A stretch of DNA of 64,000 nucleotides from Patiria pectinifera (taxonomy: Eukaryota; Echinodermata; Asteroidea; Valvatida; Asterinidae). The stretch is from assembly GCA_029964075.1 (NCBI GenBank), contig CM057144.1:8951281-9015280 (forward strand), given 5' to 3'. Each line of letters opens with the position of its first letter. The first letter of the stretch is position 1. Made by a program: the position numbers and the translations under genes. The notes beneath the pieces were generated by a model that was not told the DNA's origin, did not search any database, and saw nothing but the letters and a program-made list of their open reading frames with translations. Of the stretch, positions 1 through 9,569 are shown one piece after another.

Positions 1-55
1 TGCTATCAAATTTGCTAATGCGGACTGGCCATCCAAAAGGGATGCTTCTGTCTAA

Positions 56-304
56 GGCCTTGTCCGAGCCCATGACGTACGCGCTGTAGCGGCGTCCTGG
101 GCATTTTTTAGGGGGGTCCCTATCTCAGAGATCTCTCAAGCAGCATGCTGGAAGTCTGCCACGACATTCACATCCTGCTACCTACATGACGTACTCCAGA
201 CTGGAGGGAACAAGGGGAAGACGGTACTGACACAACACCAGTCCTCGTCTACGAACCCTACCGTGCGCAGTAGACCTTCCCGGCCTGACCAGGAGACTAA
301 CTAA
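56..304 (+). CDS. DIRS tyrosine recombinase, C-terminal fragment
   Basis: About 82 residues read openly to a TAA stop at 302-304. Near the start is HDVR followed by AVAASWAFFRGVP, which fits the H-x-x-R box of tyrosine recombinases as it appears in DIRS proteins. About 30 residues later comes TFTSCYLHDV, whose Tyr fits the catalytic nucleophile. The tail is Ser/Thr/Arg-rich and not conserved. An in-frame TAA at 53-55 separates this stretch from upstream sequence, so this copy is probably dead, although a nearby frameshift could also explain the stop. In the family, the enzyme integrates the circular cDNA into the host genome. Confidence 0.8.
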   Translation, partial: GLVRAHDVRAVAASWAFFRGVPISEISQAACWKSATTFTSCYLHDVLQTGGNKGKTVLTQHQSSSTNPTVRSRPSRPDQETN

Positions 305-436
305 GCAGGTAATACATTTACATGTATATTCAATCTAAATGGTCTAAATCATTATGTATATATATATATATACTGTTGTTTAACCATTTGATTTCAGGGC
401 GTCTCGCCTACCCAGCCACCGGTTGTCGGTGCCACT

Positions 437-787
437 TTATGCATATGTAGTAACTATTTGGGTAAGTGAATGAAGTAGACTCCCCCCCCCCCCACAGAAG
501 TGTGGGACGAGTCTACGAGTGATACTTACCCAAATAGCTTCCCGCCCTCCTCCCCACTCTCGGCTCGCGTTACGATGGTTTTTCACCTTCAGTGCGCGAG
601 AAAAAAGAGGAAGTATAATGGCGGATTCATGACGTAGCATAATGGGTAGGCCCAGAGAGGGCGCTCGGTGGTTGATAAAATCTTTTAGCGTTTGAGCCTG
701 TCGGCTGAATAAATATGCATATGTAGTAGCTATTTGGGTAAGTATCACTCGTAGACTCGTCCCACACTTCTGTGGAGGGGGGGGGGG
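437..787. repeat. D1 internal complementary region and right terminal repeat
   Basis: The first part (437-480) should be the reverse complement of the outer edge of the left terminal repeat, which is off-window. The second part (495-538, beginning ACAGAAGTGTGGGACGAG) is the exact inverse of the outer right edge at 732-776. A poly-C tract at 481-494 separates the halves and a poly-G tract closes the element. The same order is found at 51495-51845 in D2, where the left repeat is also available for comparison. Confidence 0.78.
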
Positions 788-1246
788 AAAGCAAGTTCAC
801 ATCTTTCACCAATTTTGAATTACAAGGCCCTTCCGGTTTCAACCGGAAGGAAGGGTCATGTGATTTTGCACGTAATATCAAAAATGAAGACCCTGGATTA
901 TTCTATCAATTGCCGCCAAAGTCATGTTCAGGTCTCTCACGGTTGATTTTATATTGATTTTCAAAGATTAAATCTATTAATCTTAAACGTGACATCATGT
1001 GACTCATGATGACGTCATCGTGACGTCACTTCATTATACATCTATAACACATCCTGGTGTAGGTGCATACCAACTTTGAACCCAATCGGACATTTAGTTC
1101 TGTAGATATAGGCCTTCAAAATATGCACATTAAATGTGACGTCACTTGACACGTGATGATGTCATGATGATGTAAATGTTTGGGGCACAACTGCAGGTGC
1201 TGGTCTAAATGTGTGCTGAGTATAAAGGCAATTGGATTGATTTTAG
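788..1246 (-). mobile_element. Helentron-like repeat body, reverse oriented, distal part
   Basis: This matches, in reverse complement, the body seen forward at 20040-20310 and 58140-58400: the segment with the ACTTCCGG dyad, AAAGCAAGTTCAC and the TGACGTCA/CACGTGAC motifs. It is cut on the left by D1 and on the right by fold-back element FB-A. Sequence continuous with it resumes at 5406. No protein is encoded. Confidence 0.7.
1239..1246. repeat. 8-bp target duplication of FB-A, left copy
   Basis: GATTTTAG occurs here and again at 5398-5405, exactly flanking FB-A. Related repeat copies without the insertion (for example 19465-19475 on the opposite strand) carry this stretch once. Confidence 0.72.
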
Positions 1247-1254
1247 GTTTTACA

Positions 1255-1430
1255 GTCACTTCGCCGAATTTTCACTTCGCCAACAACCAATTCGCCGACA
1301 ACCACTTCGCCGATTTGCCACTTCGCCTAATTACCACTTCACCGATTTGCCACTTCGCCAAATAACCACTTCGCGGAATTACCACTTCGCCAAATTACCA
1401 CCTCGCCGAAGTACCACTTCGCATACTGCA
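1255..1430. repeat. FB-A left-arm tandem array
   Basis: Repeated CACTTCGCC-type units of 16-17 bp, diverged from each other. Open frames across it (translating as HFA and LPLR repeats) are by-products of the periodicity, not genes. Confidence 0.8.
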
Positions 1431-1713
1431 CTACATGCACGAACGCCCATGCTTGCAGACACGCTACGTACAAAAATGTACACGTACGTACGCATGCATG
1501 GGTGCTAAAAAACAAGCTACGTGAAAAAGTTGGCGGAGCTTGGCCGTGAAATTTGGGGTACTTTGGCTCCACTAAAATGGTCATTTCCCCTATTATAAAA
1601 CCCAGATGAAATTAAACATTTCCATAATCGAATTGAAACAGTACTAGGGGTAATAAGAAATAAAAAAAGTTTCAGAAATAAACTATGCTCGACCAAATAC
1701 ATTGTCACCGTGA

Positions 1714-3360
1714 TTAGGCACCATCGATATCGTTGTTCGGCCGATACCGATATATCATTTTTTTTTATATCGATATTATCGATATATCGATATTTTATAC
1801 ATTTAATTTTCAAGGTATTATAATAGGCGTGAATTACATGGAATCTACTCTTTCGTTCGCTTAAAAAAAAGGCCTGACGCCCTGGCACCGAATCTGCGTG
1901 GGGACATATTAAGTCCTGAACCCCAAACAGGACGGGTGATGTAGTCAACACCAGACCCTTACAGATTTCAAGGCATCTCCCTAGTTGTGCAGGAGTGATT
2001 TTGGAATCAATATATCATACAGTACACCTTTCCAGTCACAGTATCAAAAAGTGAAATTCATTTTTTGCACCAAAATGTCAAGGATAGTGCAACAGATGTC
2101 ATCATTAGTGATTCTGCACTATCTTTCTTCAATTTTGTGGACATAAAGTCTGAAATGGTCAATCAATCATTGTTATTTTAGATATTATCAACGAATTATG
2201 TTTTTTAGAGTGCATATTTATGATTATGCAAATAAGGGCGAAGTTTGCAGACCGATGTCAATGGAGAATATACATTTAACTGCAACTAATTACCAAGGGG
2301 CTTTGAGTACTAGTATGAGAGGGGCAATGAAGCGGGCCTACAAACTTCCAACCGACATGGTGTTGCTAGGCAACTGTATATCCATGGTGACAGTGCATTT
2401 TAAAGAGGCTAATGATGGATGGGGGAAGTACAGAACAGAATGAAAATTAATCAAAATACGACACATCACAAGAGGTTATTTTGGAACTCATCATTACTTT
2501 GAGACCCTGAATTCCAGCAAATATCAACTGAAAGTTCCACCGCTCGGCATTTCGTAACGTATATATTCTCAATCACAAACAAAACTGACGCTGGGATTCG
2601 GTGTTTTAATTCCGAAACGGTCGAAATGCTGGTAAATTGTTCTAAGGGTACACCCCTAGACCGTAATGGTGTGATCCACATGATAAATGCTGCGGATAAT
2701 TTGGTATCGCACTGATGCTCCGGGCACTCCTCATGTCCGGATCGTAAGTGCTATTCCAAATTTTTTAGCAGCGTTTATCACGTGGTCTTTTGATTGGCCC
2801 GTCTGATGCCGCCTGCGGTTCTAGCGTCCGTATTACGTACGTTGCCAACATGGGATGGGCCTGGGATACACGCTGCTGTGATATCATCAGCACGTGGTGC
2901 TAGTCTACGTACGTTTGGTTAGCAAATAATTCTCTGTTTTGGAGGATAAATTTGGTGATATTTTCGAGGCAAAGTGTACGCGAATTTTGAGTGCGAGACT
3001 GAGATAGGTGACTGAATTTATTCTTCAAATGTCGTCGTTAACGGTGCCTGGAATATAAGCTACAGGGACATTTTTCACTCAGCGTGAGAACCAACGTAAG
3101 CCGTGTCTTATTAAAAATTAGGGTAATGTGACGATGTACTTTCGTATTTTTTAATAAAGTTCGTTCCTCAGTAGCGATATTTTCGATGTATTTTTCAAAT
3201 ATCGATGTTTTTCGAAGGTTCCATATTTTCGATATTTTCGATATTTCTCCAAAATCCGATAGTTTCGATTTATCGATTTTACCAAATAACTAACATCGGC
3301 GATATCGATATCAAACCAATATCGATAAAATTGATATATTGATATATCGACGGTGCTTAA
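1714..3360. mobile_element. Fold-back element FB-B with ATCGAT-rich arms
   Basis: The ends are inverted repeats: TTAGGCACCATCGATAT at left, and TTAAGCACCGTCGATAT when the right end is read in reverse (two mismatches in 17). Exact 6-bp direct copies of CCGTGA flank it at 1708-1713 and 3361-3366. Just inside each terminus is a run of ATCGAT/ATATCGATA units (1727-1797; 3170-3352). The middle (about 1800-3170) has no recognisable protein; an 81-codon open frame at 2198-2443 resembles nothing I know. The element sits inside FB-A. Confidence 0.7.
3170..3352. repeat. FB-B right-arm ATCGAT array
   Basis: Irregular tandem of TTTCGATATTTTCGATA and ATATCGATA units, each nearly palindromic. The left arm at 1727-1797 is the shorter counterpart. 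Confidence 0.7.
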
Positions 3361-3716
3361 CCGTGAACAGAAGGTCACCACGGCCGGGCGAAAACGATGT
3401 CACCCGTAGGCCGTACCCGTACCCTGCACGCACGGTACGTGTACATCACACCACGCATGCACGGCCAGTCAGTCGCCGCAACCTCGCCGTGCGGCGTGGC
3501 CGGACCACTCACAGGTAGTACGTACACCACGGATCATGTGATGACACTTTGAGTTTCACCCGCCAGATCGAGCTAGATCGAGCGATCTTTTTAACTGGAA
3601 TTATATTATAATGAAATCACATCAAGTTCTAAACACTCTCTATCATAAATCGCGTTACAAAAATATTTTGAAGTGCACAGTGAACCCTTTAAAAAATGCG
3701 CCCCAAAAATAAGAAA

Positions 3717-4640
3717 TCTAAAAATTAATGTGGCCTGACGTTGCGAACTTAGCAAGTTCTTCTTCAGAGGCTAAAACAGAAATGACAGAGGTACATACAT
3801 TAACATGGGGGTGCACACAAACATGCAGGGCTGAAAGAAGAAACACAAAAGGAGGATTGGGTGGGAAAGGTGTGGAAAGATGCAGGGGAGGGTGGATGAG
3901 AGAACAAAGGAACAAAGGGAGATGGCAAACCACAAGGGGTCTGGTGTAAACAGGGGAGGGATCAGAAAGGGGAAGGATCAAAGGTCACAGGGAGTGGGAA
4001 CGGACAAAAGAGTGTGAGAGTGATGATGATGGGGGGGGGGGGGAACAGTATGGGGGTGGAAAGGGATGAAAGATGGGGGAATGATGGGTAAACACAAACA
4101 AGGAAGACCAGGTGGATTATCTGTAACAGAAGACAATGGAGGAAGAAAAGGATTAATCATTCCCTAGTTGGATGTTGAGACCATGTGGTTGAATAGTTCG
4201 AAGACGATTCATCCACACTTTCTCTCTGCTGAGGCGAACTGAGTCCTTGCGATGGCCAAGAGATTCAATGCCCTGCAAAATCATATCAGAAATGGAGTGG
4301 TTAGGCAGGTTGAAGTGATGACCAACAGGGGTGTCTAGTTTCTTGGTGTTGACCGTTGACCGGTGGGCATAGAAACGCTTCTTGAGCGTATTCTTAGTCT
4401 CACCTACATACTGCACTCCACAGACCCTGCAAGAAATGAGATATATGACATTAGAGGTGTTACAAGTGATGTTACCAATGGTTCTGTGGGTAGTGACAGA
4501 AGAGTGGCCAGAAAAGGAGTCAGACTCCTGGATATGAATCTGGCAGACAACACATCTGGAACTGCACTTGAAAGTACCATGCTGGGTGGGAGGGGATGCA
4601 TCTAAGGATGGGACTTCAGCTCGAACAATCAACAAACAAT
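3717..4640 (-). mobile_element. Penelope-like element, 5'-truncated
   Basis: A reverse-strand insertion flanked by exact 14-bp direct repeats, CCAAAAATAAGAAA, at 3703-3716 and 4641-4654. It retains only the GIY-YIG end of the protein and a 3' region of about 430 bp with a poly-G run at 4030-4042. Truncation at the 5' side plus a target duplication is what target-primed reverse transcription leaves. It lies within FB-A and is therefore younger than it. Confidence 0.82.
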
Positions 4641-4641
4641 C
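4153..4641 (-). pseudogene. Penelope GIY-YIG endonuclease domain, C-terminal fragment
   Basis: About 162 residues in one open frame. In order: a Cys-rich linker (FKCSSRCVVCQIH), a Cys pair leading into NVIYLISCRVCGVQYVGET, and then the GIY-YIG core. In this family the core reads YLI-x10-YVGET, followed by LKKRFYAHR with the conserved Arg and His, PVGHHFNLPNHS, and a terminal Glu in REKVWMNRLRT before a HGLN tail. These match the endonuclease of Penelope-like retroelements, which nicks the target and primes reverse transcription. The reverse-transcriptase half is missing. The frame begins inside the target duplication without an ATG, so it is a fragment and not a gene. Confidence 0.88.
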
Positions 4642-5253
4642 CAAAAATAAGAAAATAATTTTCTGAGAAACTTCTAGTAGAGTATATAGGTAGAGATAAT
4701 AATGGTGTATAAGAATTTATGAACTTTGAATAAATTCTTCAGTGTTAAGTTGGATTGTTCCATTATAGATCGAGTCAAGTGTGTCACGTTTAGCTTTAGG
4801 CGAAACGCATCTCTAGCTCTCAGCCGACTTTGTGCCTCATTTCCGGCCACCGTTTTTGAATTTCGGACTAAATTACAAGACACCGACATTGTACACAGAG
4901 GTTAAATTGTAAGCAATGATGTATAGGTACTTCACTGAAGGACTGAATTTGAAGTTTGACAACAACGCATGTACTGTGCGTACATGTACGTTTGTGCATG
5001 CGTGTACGTGTTCATCTTTTCAAACCGTGGACGAAAAATAACAGAGAACAAAAGAGAACGATATCGTCCACGATTCCCAGCATACGTCCGCAATTGGGGT
5101 CGTGTACAAATCATATGGAAGTCTTCCTAAAAAGAGTACAAACAAAAGAGGGACAATAGGACGTCCACGATCGACGGTGAACACACGTTTGCGTGCGTGC
5201 ATGCATGCATTATGTGCTTGCATAGATACATGTATACGTGGGCATACACTTTC

Positions 5254-5392
5254 GGCGAAGTGGTAATTCGGCGAAGTGGTAATCGTCAAAGTGGAAAATC
5301 GGTGAAGTGGTAATTCGGCGAAGTGGCAAATCTGCAAAGTGGTTGTCGGCGAATTGGTTGTTGGCGAAGTGGAAATTCGGCGAAGTGACCGA
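5254..5392. repeat. FB-A right-arm tandem array
   Basis: Inverted counterpart of the array at 1255-1430, reading GGCGAAGTGG in the + direction. Confidence 0.8.
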
Positions 5393-5397
5393 CATCC

Positions 5398-5515
5398 GAT
5401 TTTAGTGGCCAAAGTGCCCTAGACAAAAGAAATTTGTACAAATGCTATGTGCAAAATGACTGAAATTTTTTTTTTTTTTTTTAATTGTTGCCGAAAAAGC
5501 ATTTGCTTTTTAATT
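5398..5515 (-). mobile_element. Helentron-like repeat, reverse oriented, 5' end
   Basis: Continuation of the repeat body interrupted at 1246. GATTTTAGTGGCCAAAGTGC corresponds in reverse to the segment at 19450-19470. After a T-rich tract comes a decayed hairpin (CCGAAAAAGCATTTGCTTTT, 5491-5510) corresponding to the GGCTTTTCCGC hairpin at the 5' ends of the forward copies. From 5516 to 5900 I see nothing beyond AT-rich intron. Confidence 0.6.
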
Positions 5516-5900
5516 CAAATGCCAATCTTCTCATGAAACAAATACACTGGACAAAATATGAGATGTGGCGTTCTGGAATGAAATAAAAGAGTCTTTCCAT
5601 GGAATTTGAATAATACAAACTAAAGTAACTGGAAAAACATACACATTGTATTGTAATAGGTTTTGTAATTTCCTTTTTAGATATTATCTCTTTAGTCTCT
5701 TGGAATTGTTACCCCCCCAGAATTCAAAATTTGGATGGAAATAAACCATAGCCCTTTTGTCTATTGCAGGGTTTGTGTGTTTTCAAGGAATGGTTTGGAA
5801 AAGTGTTCCAATTAATCTGTATTTTGTCACCCATACAAGTGACTTGGTATATTTCCATTATTAAGGTAGCTTCCACAATTGACATTATATTTCTCTGCAG

Positions 5901-5993
5901 GCATTGGTGCAGTTTGAGACTTTGGGCGAGTTTGGTGCTTTCTTTATTCTGTTCACAGTTGGCTTGGAATTCTCGCCGGAGAAGATTAAGAAG
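5901..5993 (+). CDS. TMCO3: TMCO3-like antiporter, exon (31 codons)
   Basis: The exon encodes [18 protein letters not shown], then [13 protein letters not shown]. Animal TMCO3 has the same block (ETLGEFG, a hydrophobic run, VGLEFSPEK), one of the best-conserved parts of the CPA2/KefB cation:proton antiporter domain: the end of one membrane helix and the start of the loop after it. The acceptor is TTCTCTGCAG at 5891-5900 and the donor is GTGATT at 5994. Both ends are phase 0, and the reading continues directly into VWRIAVF at 8425. The preceding exons, with the signal peptide and coiled coil known from the family, were not found in 1-5900 and presumably lie to the left of the window. Confidence 0.88.
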
Positions 5994-5999
5994 GTGATT

Positions 6000-6036
6000 G
6001 TAGATATAGATATATAGATATATAGATATATAGATT
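6000..6036. repeat. Microsatellite (GATATA)n
   Basis: About five imperfect TAGATATA units just inside the intron donor. Confidence 0.8.
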
Positions 6037-6407
6037 GTAGATATAAGTGCTGTCAATTTTTGTATGCCCTGCTGGCAAAGCAGAAGGGGCATACTGTTTC
6101 TGCCTTGTCTGTCCGTGTGGATGTACACTACATACACCCCAGGGACCGACAGACAGAGAGAAAACAACCGATTCTTTGTTGACCTTGATCGTTCATCTTT
6201 TGTTGAAAAACGGTCTTCGATCATGTGTTTATGTGCTCAGTCTATGGGAGAGTGTTATAAGTTTTCTCAGTCAATTTCGGCAAATGAGCAGCCAGTTTAA
6301 ACACTGCACCATTCTATTTCAGACGAAATGTTACGTACCGTGGAATGCTTCGTTTCATTGAGTTGTTTTCCTGTGTTTAATGGTCAGTGGTAGAGTATGT
6401 TGAAAAT

Positions 6408-6818
6408 ATGTCTACCATACAATCTAAAATACAGCTGAAGCCATGGCAGAGATTTTTGAAGAAGTACAGTGATGAATGGCCGTGTCTAACATGCAGCAAA
6501 CGTTCAGATTATTTTGGTTTTTGTACGCTGTGCCAGAAACACATCGCAATATAAACATGCTTGGGCAGCAGAAAATGTAAGAACACACCGAAACTCACCA
6601 GCTTCAGCAGCTTCAGCTTGGACACATCGGTAATAAATGCCGCGGTAACATTTGTTGATTTTCTTATTGAACACAACCTATCCATCGCTGCTTCTGATCA
6701 TGGTGGCACATTATTCAGGAAGATGTTTCCTAATAGCAAAATTACCAAACAGTATCAGTGTGGACAAACAAAAGTGCTAGCCCTTGAAATCAAGATGCAG
6801 TTCCAAATTGATGAGTGA
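6408..6818 (+). pseudogene. hAT-like transposase N-terminal remnant
   Basis: The first segment reads WQRFLKKYSDEWPC, then SDYFGFCTLCQKHIAI, which looks like the Cys-Cys part of a BED/TTF-type zinc finger. A stop follows at 6553. After a frame change comes an HTET segment, and then SVINAAVTFVDFLIEHNLSI, ASDHGGTLFRKMFPNSKITK and QYQCGQTKVLAL. The pattern EHNL, ADHxG, LFRKMFPDSKI, Y-x-CGRTK is typical of a group of domesticated and mobile hAT/ZBED-like proteins. The catalytic domain is absent. It is a decayed fragment in the intron between the first two exons; no terminal repeats were recognised. Confidence 0.66.
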
Positions 6819-7170
6819 CTGACTCTCCAGGGACCTGTAATTAGTTTGTGTAACAGAAACTTACTTCACTTCTTGGAAGCCTGTGAGTACAAAAATGAGT
6901 CAAACCCTGTTTTAACTGACTTACATGGCTGTTAAACCAGCATTTATATGTTTTAGTCTTGCTCTTGCCCTTAAGTATTGTTGTGTGGTTGAGTTAGCAT
7001 TAAACAAGAATAGAATTAAATGGTTTACACTCTGGGGGAATTACTTAGTACTGTTGTGACGGGATTTGACTACGTTTTTGTTTAAATGGTGATGTGCCGA
7101 ACAATAAATACTGGCTCGATGAAATCTGAATGTTGGGAGCTCTGAGTATGGTGTTTTGGCGCATCTAGTC

Positions 7171-7745
7171 TTCATTGACGAGACAGGTTACGATGTCTGG
7201 ACTCGACGCTCCAAGGGTAGAGCTCCGTGAGGGATCGCCGCAAGACGAGTCATTGACAGACAACCAGGGAGGAATTGCAATGTCACCTTCGCTGTTTCTA
7301 GTGATGTCAGCTTGGTGCACCACTGAATCACATTTGAAACTGTGATGCGAGAGAGATTCAAGGAGATTCTTGCGGATAGTTCAAGAGTGTACTGCAGTTT
7401 TCCCAGACGACGAGCCCCTATACCTCATGTATGACAATGCAAAGCCTCACGTGCAAGCCCAACTCCCTGAAGGTACCAACCCAATGATCCAGCCGAAACG
7501 CCTCCATGGAGATGGAACATTCTGCTTCAAGACTGCAATCAAACGCACCCTGGGGTTAACGGTTGGCAATGTGTCGGAGACAGACAGGCTGCCTAGCAAG
7601 CAGGAATAAACATGCAGCAGTGGAGGTGTGATCTCCTTCAGCAAGCAGCCATTCAGAGCGTTGATGTCATCACCCAAGTGAAGTGCATGCAGTGGTATAA
7701 TGATACCCAAACATTTGCCAAGATGTCTGGCATGCCAACAGGTTG
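7171..7745 (+). pseudogene. IS630/Tc1-mariner superfamily transposase remnant
   Basis: Read with two frame changes and several stops, this resembles a DDE transposase. FIDETGYDVWTRR contains the first catalytic Asp. NCNVTFAVSSDVSLVHH fits the core strand pair. LYLMYDNAKPH contains the second Asp. TFCFKTAIKRTLG sits where the third-acid helix (ENCFSxFKxxIKR) should be, but no clear third acid remains. The last part (VITQVKCMQWYNDTQTFAKM) resembles the usual C-terminal segment of these enzymes. Terminal inverted repeats were not found. From 7746 to 8424 I see only intron. Confidence 0.62.
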
Positions 7746-8424
7746 ATAGTTGAGGAAGAAACAACATAAATAAACAATAAGGAACTAGGATAAAACATAG
7801 AATAAAGAAACACCCAAACAATAACAAACGTGAATGTTTCACAAACACAAAAACAAATTACGTCTTGGTCAGAAAATCACAATCAATAGGCCCCATATGA
7901 AATCTACGGGAAACATAAATGAATAAAGAACAAAGCAAAATGGCTTTCATTTGAACGCACAAAAATTAAACTGGCTGCTCATTTGCCAAAATTGACAGAG
8001 AAAACCTATATACATGTATTACAGTGACAAAGGAAAAGACAATGGCTTGCCCTCGTGATAACATGATAACTCATGTTGGACTTGATGCATGTCGTGAACT
8101 TTGATAGGTTGCTAGTGGAACCTTAAAGAAACTTAATGAGTTTGGACCGCAGTATACAAAGGCCAAGGTCATTATGGTTAAAACAGTAGACCATCTGGGG
8201 CCTATAAACAGGGTTAGCATACTCACATTTTTAAGGTATCATGAACTGTAGCCTATTAAGTATTAAATATTAAGTATTAAAAGGCCTTCCCCTTTCCTTT
8301 TGGAATGTTTTCATAGGCTGCCAGAAAGTTTGTAAGAGTTTTTCTAGTAAAGCCAGGATGAAAAATGTCTTGCTCTGCTGCTAATGTCACCCCTTTTGCA
8401 TTTTCCCCTCCTTGTGTGCACCAG

Positions 8425-8647
8425 GTCTGGCGTATTGCTGTTTTTGGCAGCATATCTATGACTGTCATCATGATAGCATTTGGCATCTTCTTTGGCTACA
8501 TTTTGAGCATTATCCCCAGTGAGAGTGCCTTTATTGCGGCTTGTATGTCCCTCTCCAGCACCCCACTGGTGGTCAAGTTCCTGAGTGTTGGACATTCCAA
8601 AGATGACAAAGACATCAGTAAGAAAATAAAAGAGGACAAAGCCATTG
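8425..8647 (+). CDS. TMCO3: TMCO3-like antiporter, exon (74 codons)
   Basis: The exon encodes a hydrophobic helix (VFGSISMTVIMIAFGIFFG), a short loop with IPSESAF, and the diagnostic block ACMSLSSTPLVVKFL. A charged segment follows (GHSKDDKDISKKIKEDKAI). SLSSTPLV is the unwound-helix motif of CPA2 antiporters, also present in TMCO3. The charged loop before the next helix is longer and more Lys/Asp-rich than in vertebrate TMCO3. The acceptor is GTGCACCAG ending at 8424 and the donor is GTAAGA at 8648. The exon starts in phase 0 and ends in phase 1, so the split codon becomes GAT (Asp) with the exon at 40420. Confidence 0.9.
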
Positions 8648-8921
8648 GTAAGACATCACTGTTTTGAAAAAGAAAAGCAAACACACTAAAAGGCTAGCCC
8701 CTCCTATTTACTGTTGCAAAACTGTTTCTCTGCCAATTTCAGTGTAAAAATTGGTACAACAAATGGTTTGATGGATTTTTGTCATGAAACTGTCAGTTTT
8801 AAATTTGATTTTGCTCTTTAAAAGTATAAGTTGATCCCTTGGAAATTAGTATAACCATCAACATAATACATCTTCTGTTATAAAATGGCCATTGCATGTT
8901 CCAAAATTGAATCCTTGAAAG

Positions 8922-9165
8922 CAGCAGCATAGTTACAAGGGGGGGGGGGGCACACACACCCCCAATAAAAAGGAGGGGGGGCACACGCTCCCAATTAAAA
9001 GTTTGCGCCCCCATTGGAATTTTGATTTTACAGAGGGGCGGGTGTCCGGTGAAAAAAACCTGTCTACCTTTCAGGACGGATGCAATTTTTCGGCGCCTCT
9101 CAATTGTAAAGTCAAGCCCCCCACACGCCCCCCCCCCCAAGATGAGAACAATGGCTACGCCGCTG
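8922..9165. mobile_element. hAT-type miniature element (244 bp)
   Basis: The ends are imperfect inverted repeats: CAGCAGCATAGTTACAAGG at left, and CAGCGGCGTAGCCATTG when the right end is read in reverse. Exact 8-bp duplications, CTTGAAAG, lie at 8914-8921 and 9166-9173. The CAG-GGCGTAGCC type of end and the 8-bp duplication are hAT hallmarks. The interior has poly-G and poly-C tracts and no coding capacity. Confidence 0.85.
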
Positions 9166-9569
9166 CTTGAAAGGCCCCCGTTTTGTCACATTTCCATGTA
9201 ACTTAATTCTAGTCTTTGTAGAGGTTACTCCCATAATTACGAAACCAGATAGGACAAAATTCCAGTTATAACAAATAAATGTTTGGTTCCCAGCAAAATT
9301 GTGCAAATTTGTAGTGGGAAAAATTTGCGTAATATGAACTCAGATATTTGAGTTTTGTGTTATAATGAAAGATTTTGTCAGCAAAAGCATTGTTGGTGAC
9401 TCATTTATAATGTAATTTTTGAACACTAGAAATAGTTGGGTGGGAAGAAGGGGGTATTGTGCACCCTCGAAAATCAACTTCTAATCAACGTGTCTAGATC
9501 AGAAAAAAATGTGTAGAAAACGATTTGCTATGTTAAAAAATTCAAAAATGTCCCACGTATTGTTTTTAT

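Larger units (their letters stand above)
1..787 (+). mobile_element. DIRS-type retrotransposon D1, 3' end
   Basis: This is the 3' portion of a tyrosine-recombinase retrotransposon; the rest lies to the left of the window. It holds the end of the recombinase frame, a short non-coding stretch with a (TA)n tract near 355-374, an internal complementary region (about 437-540) and a right terminal repeat ending in a G tract at about 787. The sequence at 495-538 is inverted at 732-776, and the sequence at 437-465 is repeated directly at 713-741. Known DIRS elements carry a copy of their circle junction just inside the right terminal repeat, and this arrangement matches that. The flank from 788 is a reverse-oriented Helentron-like repeat. 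Confidence 0.82.
1247..5397. mobile_element. Fold-back element FB-A with CACTTCGCC arrays
   Basis: A 4.15-kb insertion bounded by the 8-bp duplication GATTTTAG. Its arms are inverted copies of a tandem array with a 16-17-bp unit of the type CACTTCGCCGAATTAC: about ten units on the left (1255-1430) and ten on the right (5254-5392). The two arms pair in the same unit order, including the variant units CAACAACC and GACAACC. Inside the arms lie alternating purine-pyrimidine tracts (ACGTACGTACGCATGC at left, TGCATGCATGCA at right). No transposase is visible. The interior is interrupted by FB-B and a Penelope-like element. The design resembles sea-urchin TU and Drosophila fold-back elements, whose arms are also tandem arrays; assignment to either is inference. 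Confidence 0.72.

Noticed and set aside
1180-1584. Open frames with HFA and LPLR repeats (also 5020-5412)
   Set aside because: Translation of the FB-A CACTTCGCC array; no gene signals.
2198-2443. 81-codon open frame inside FB-B as a host or transposase gene
   Set aside because: No recognisable motif, no splice context and an ordinary length for chance; left unassigned.
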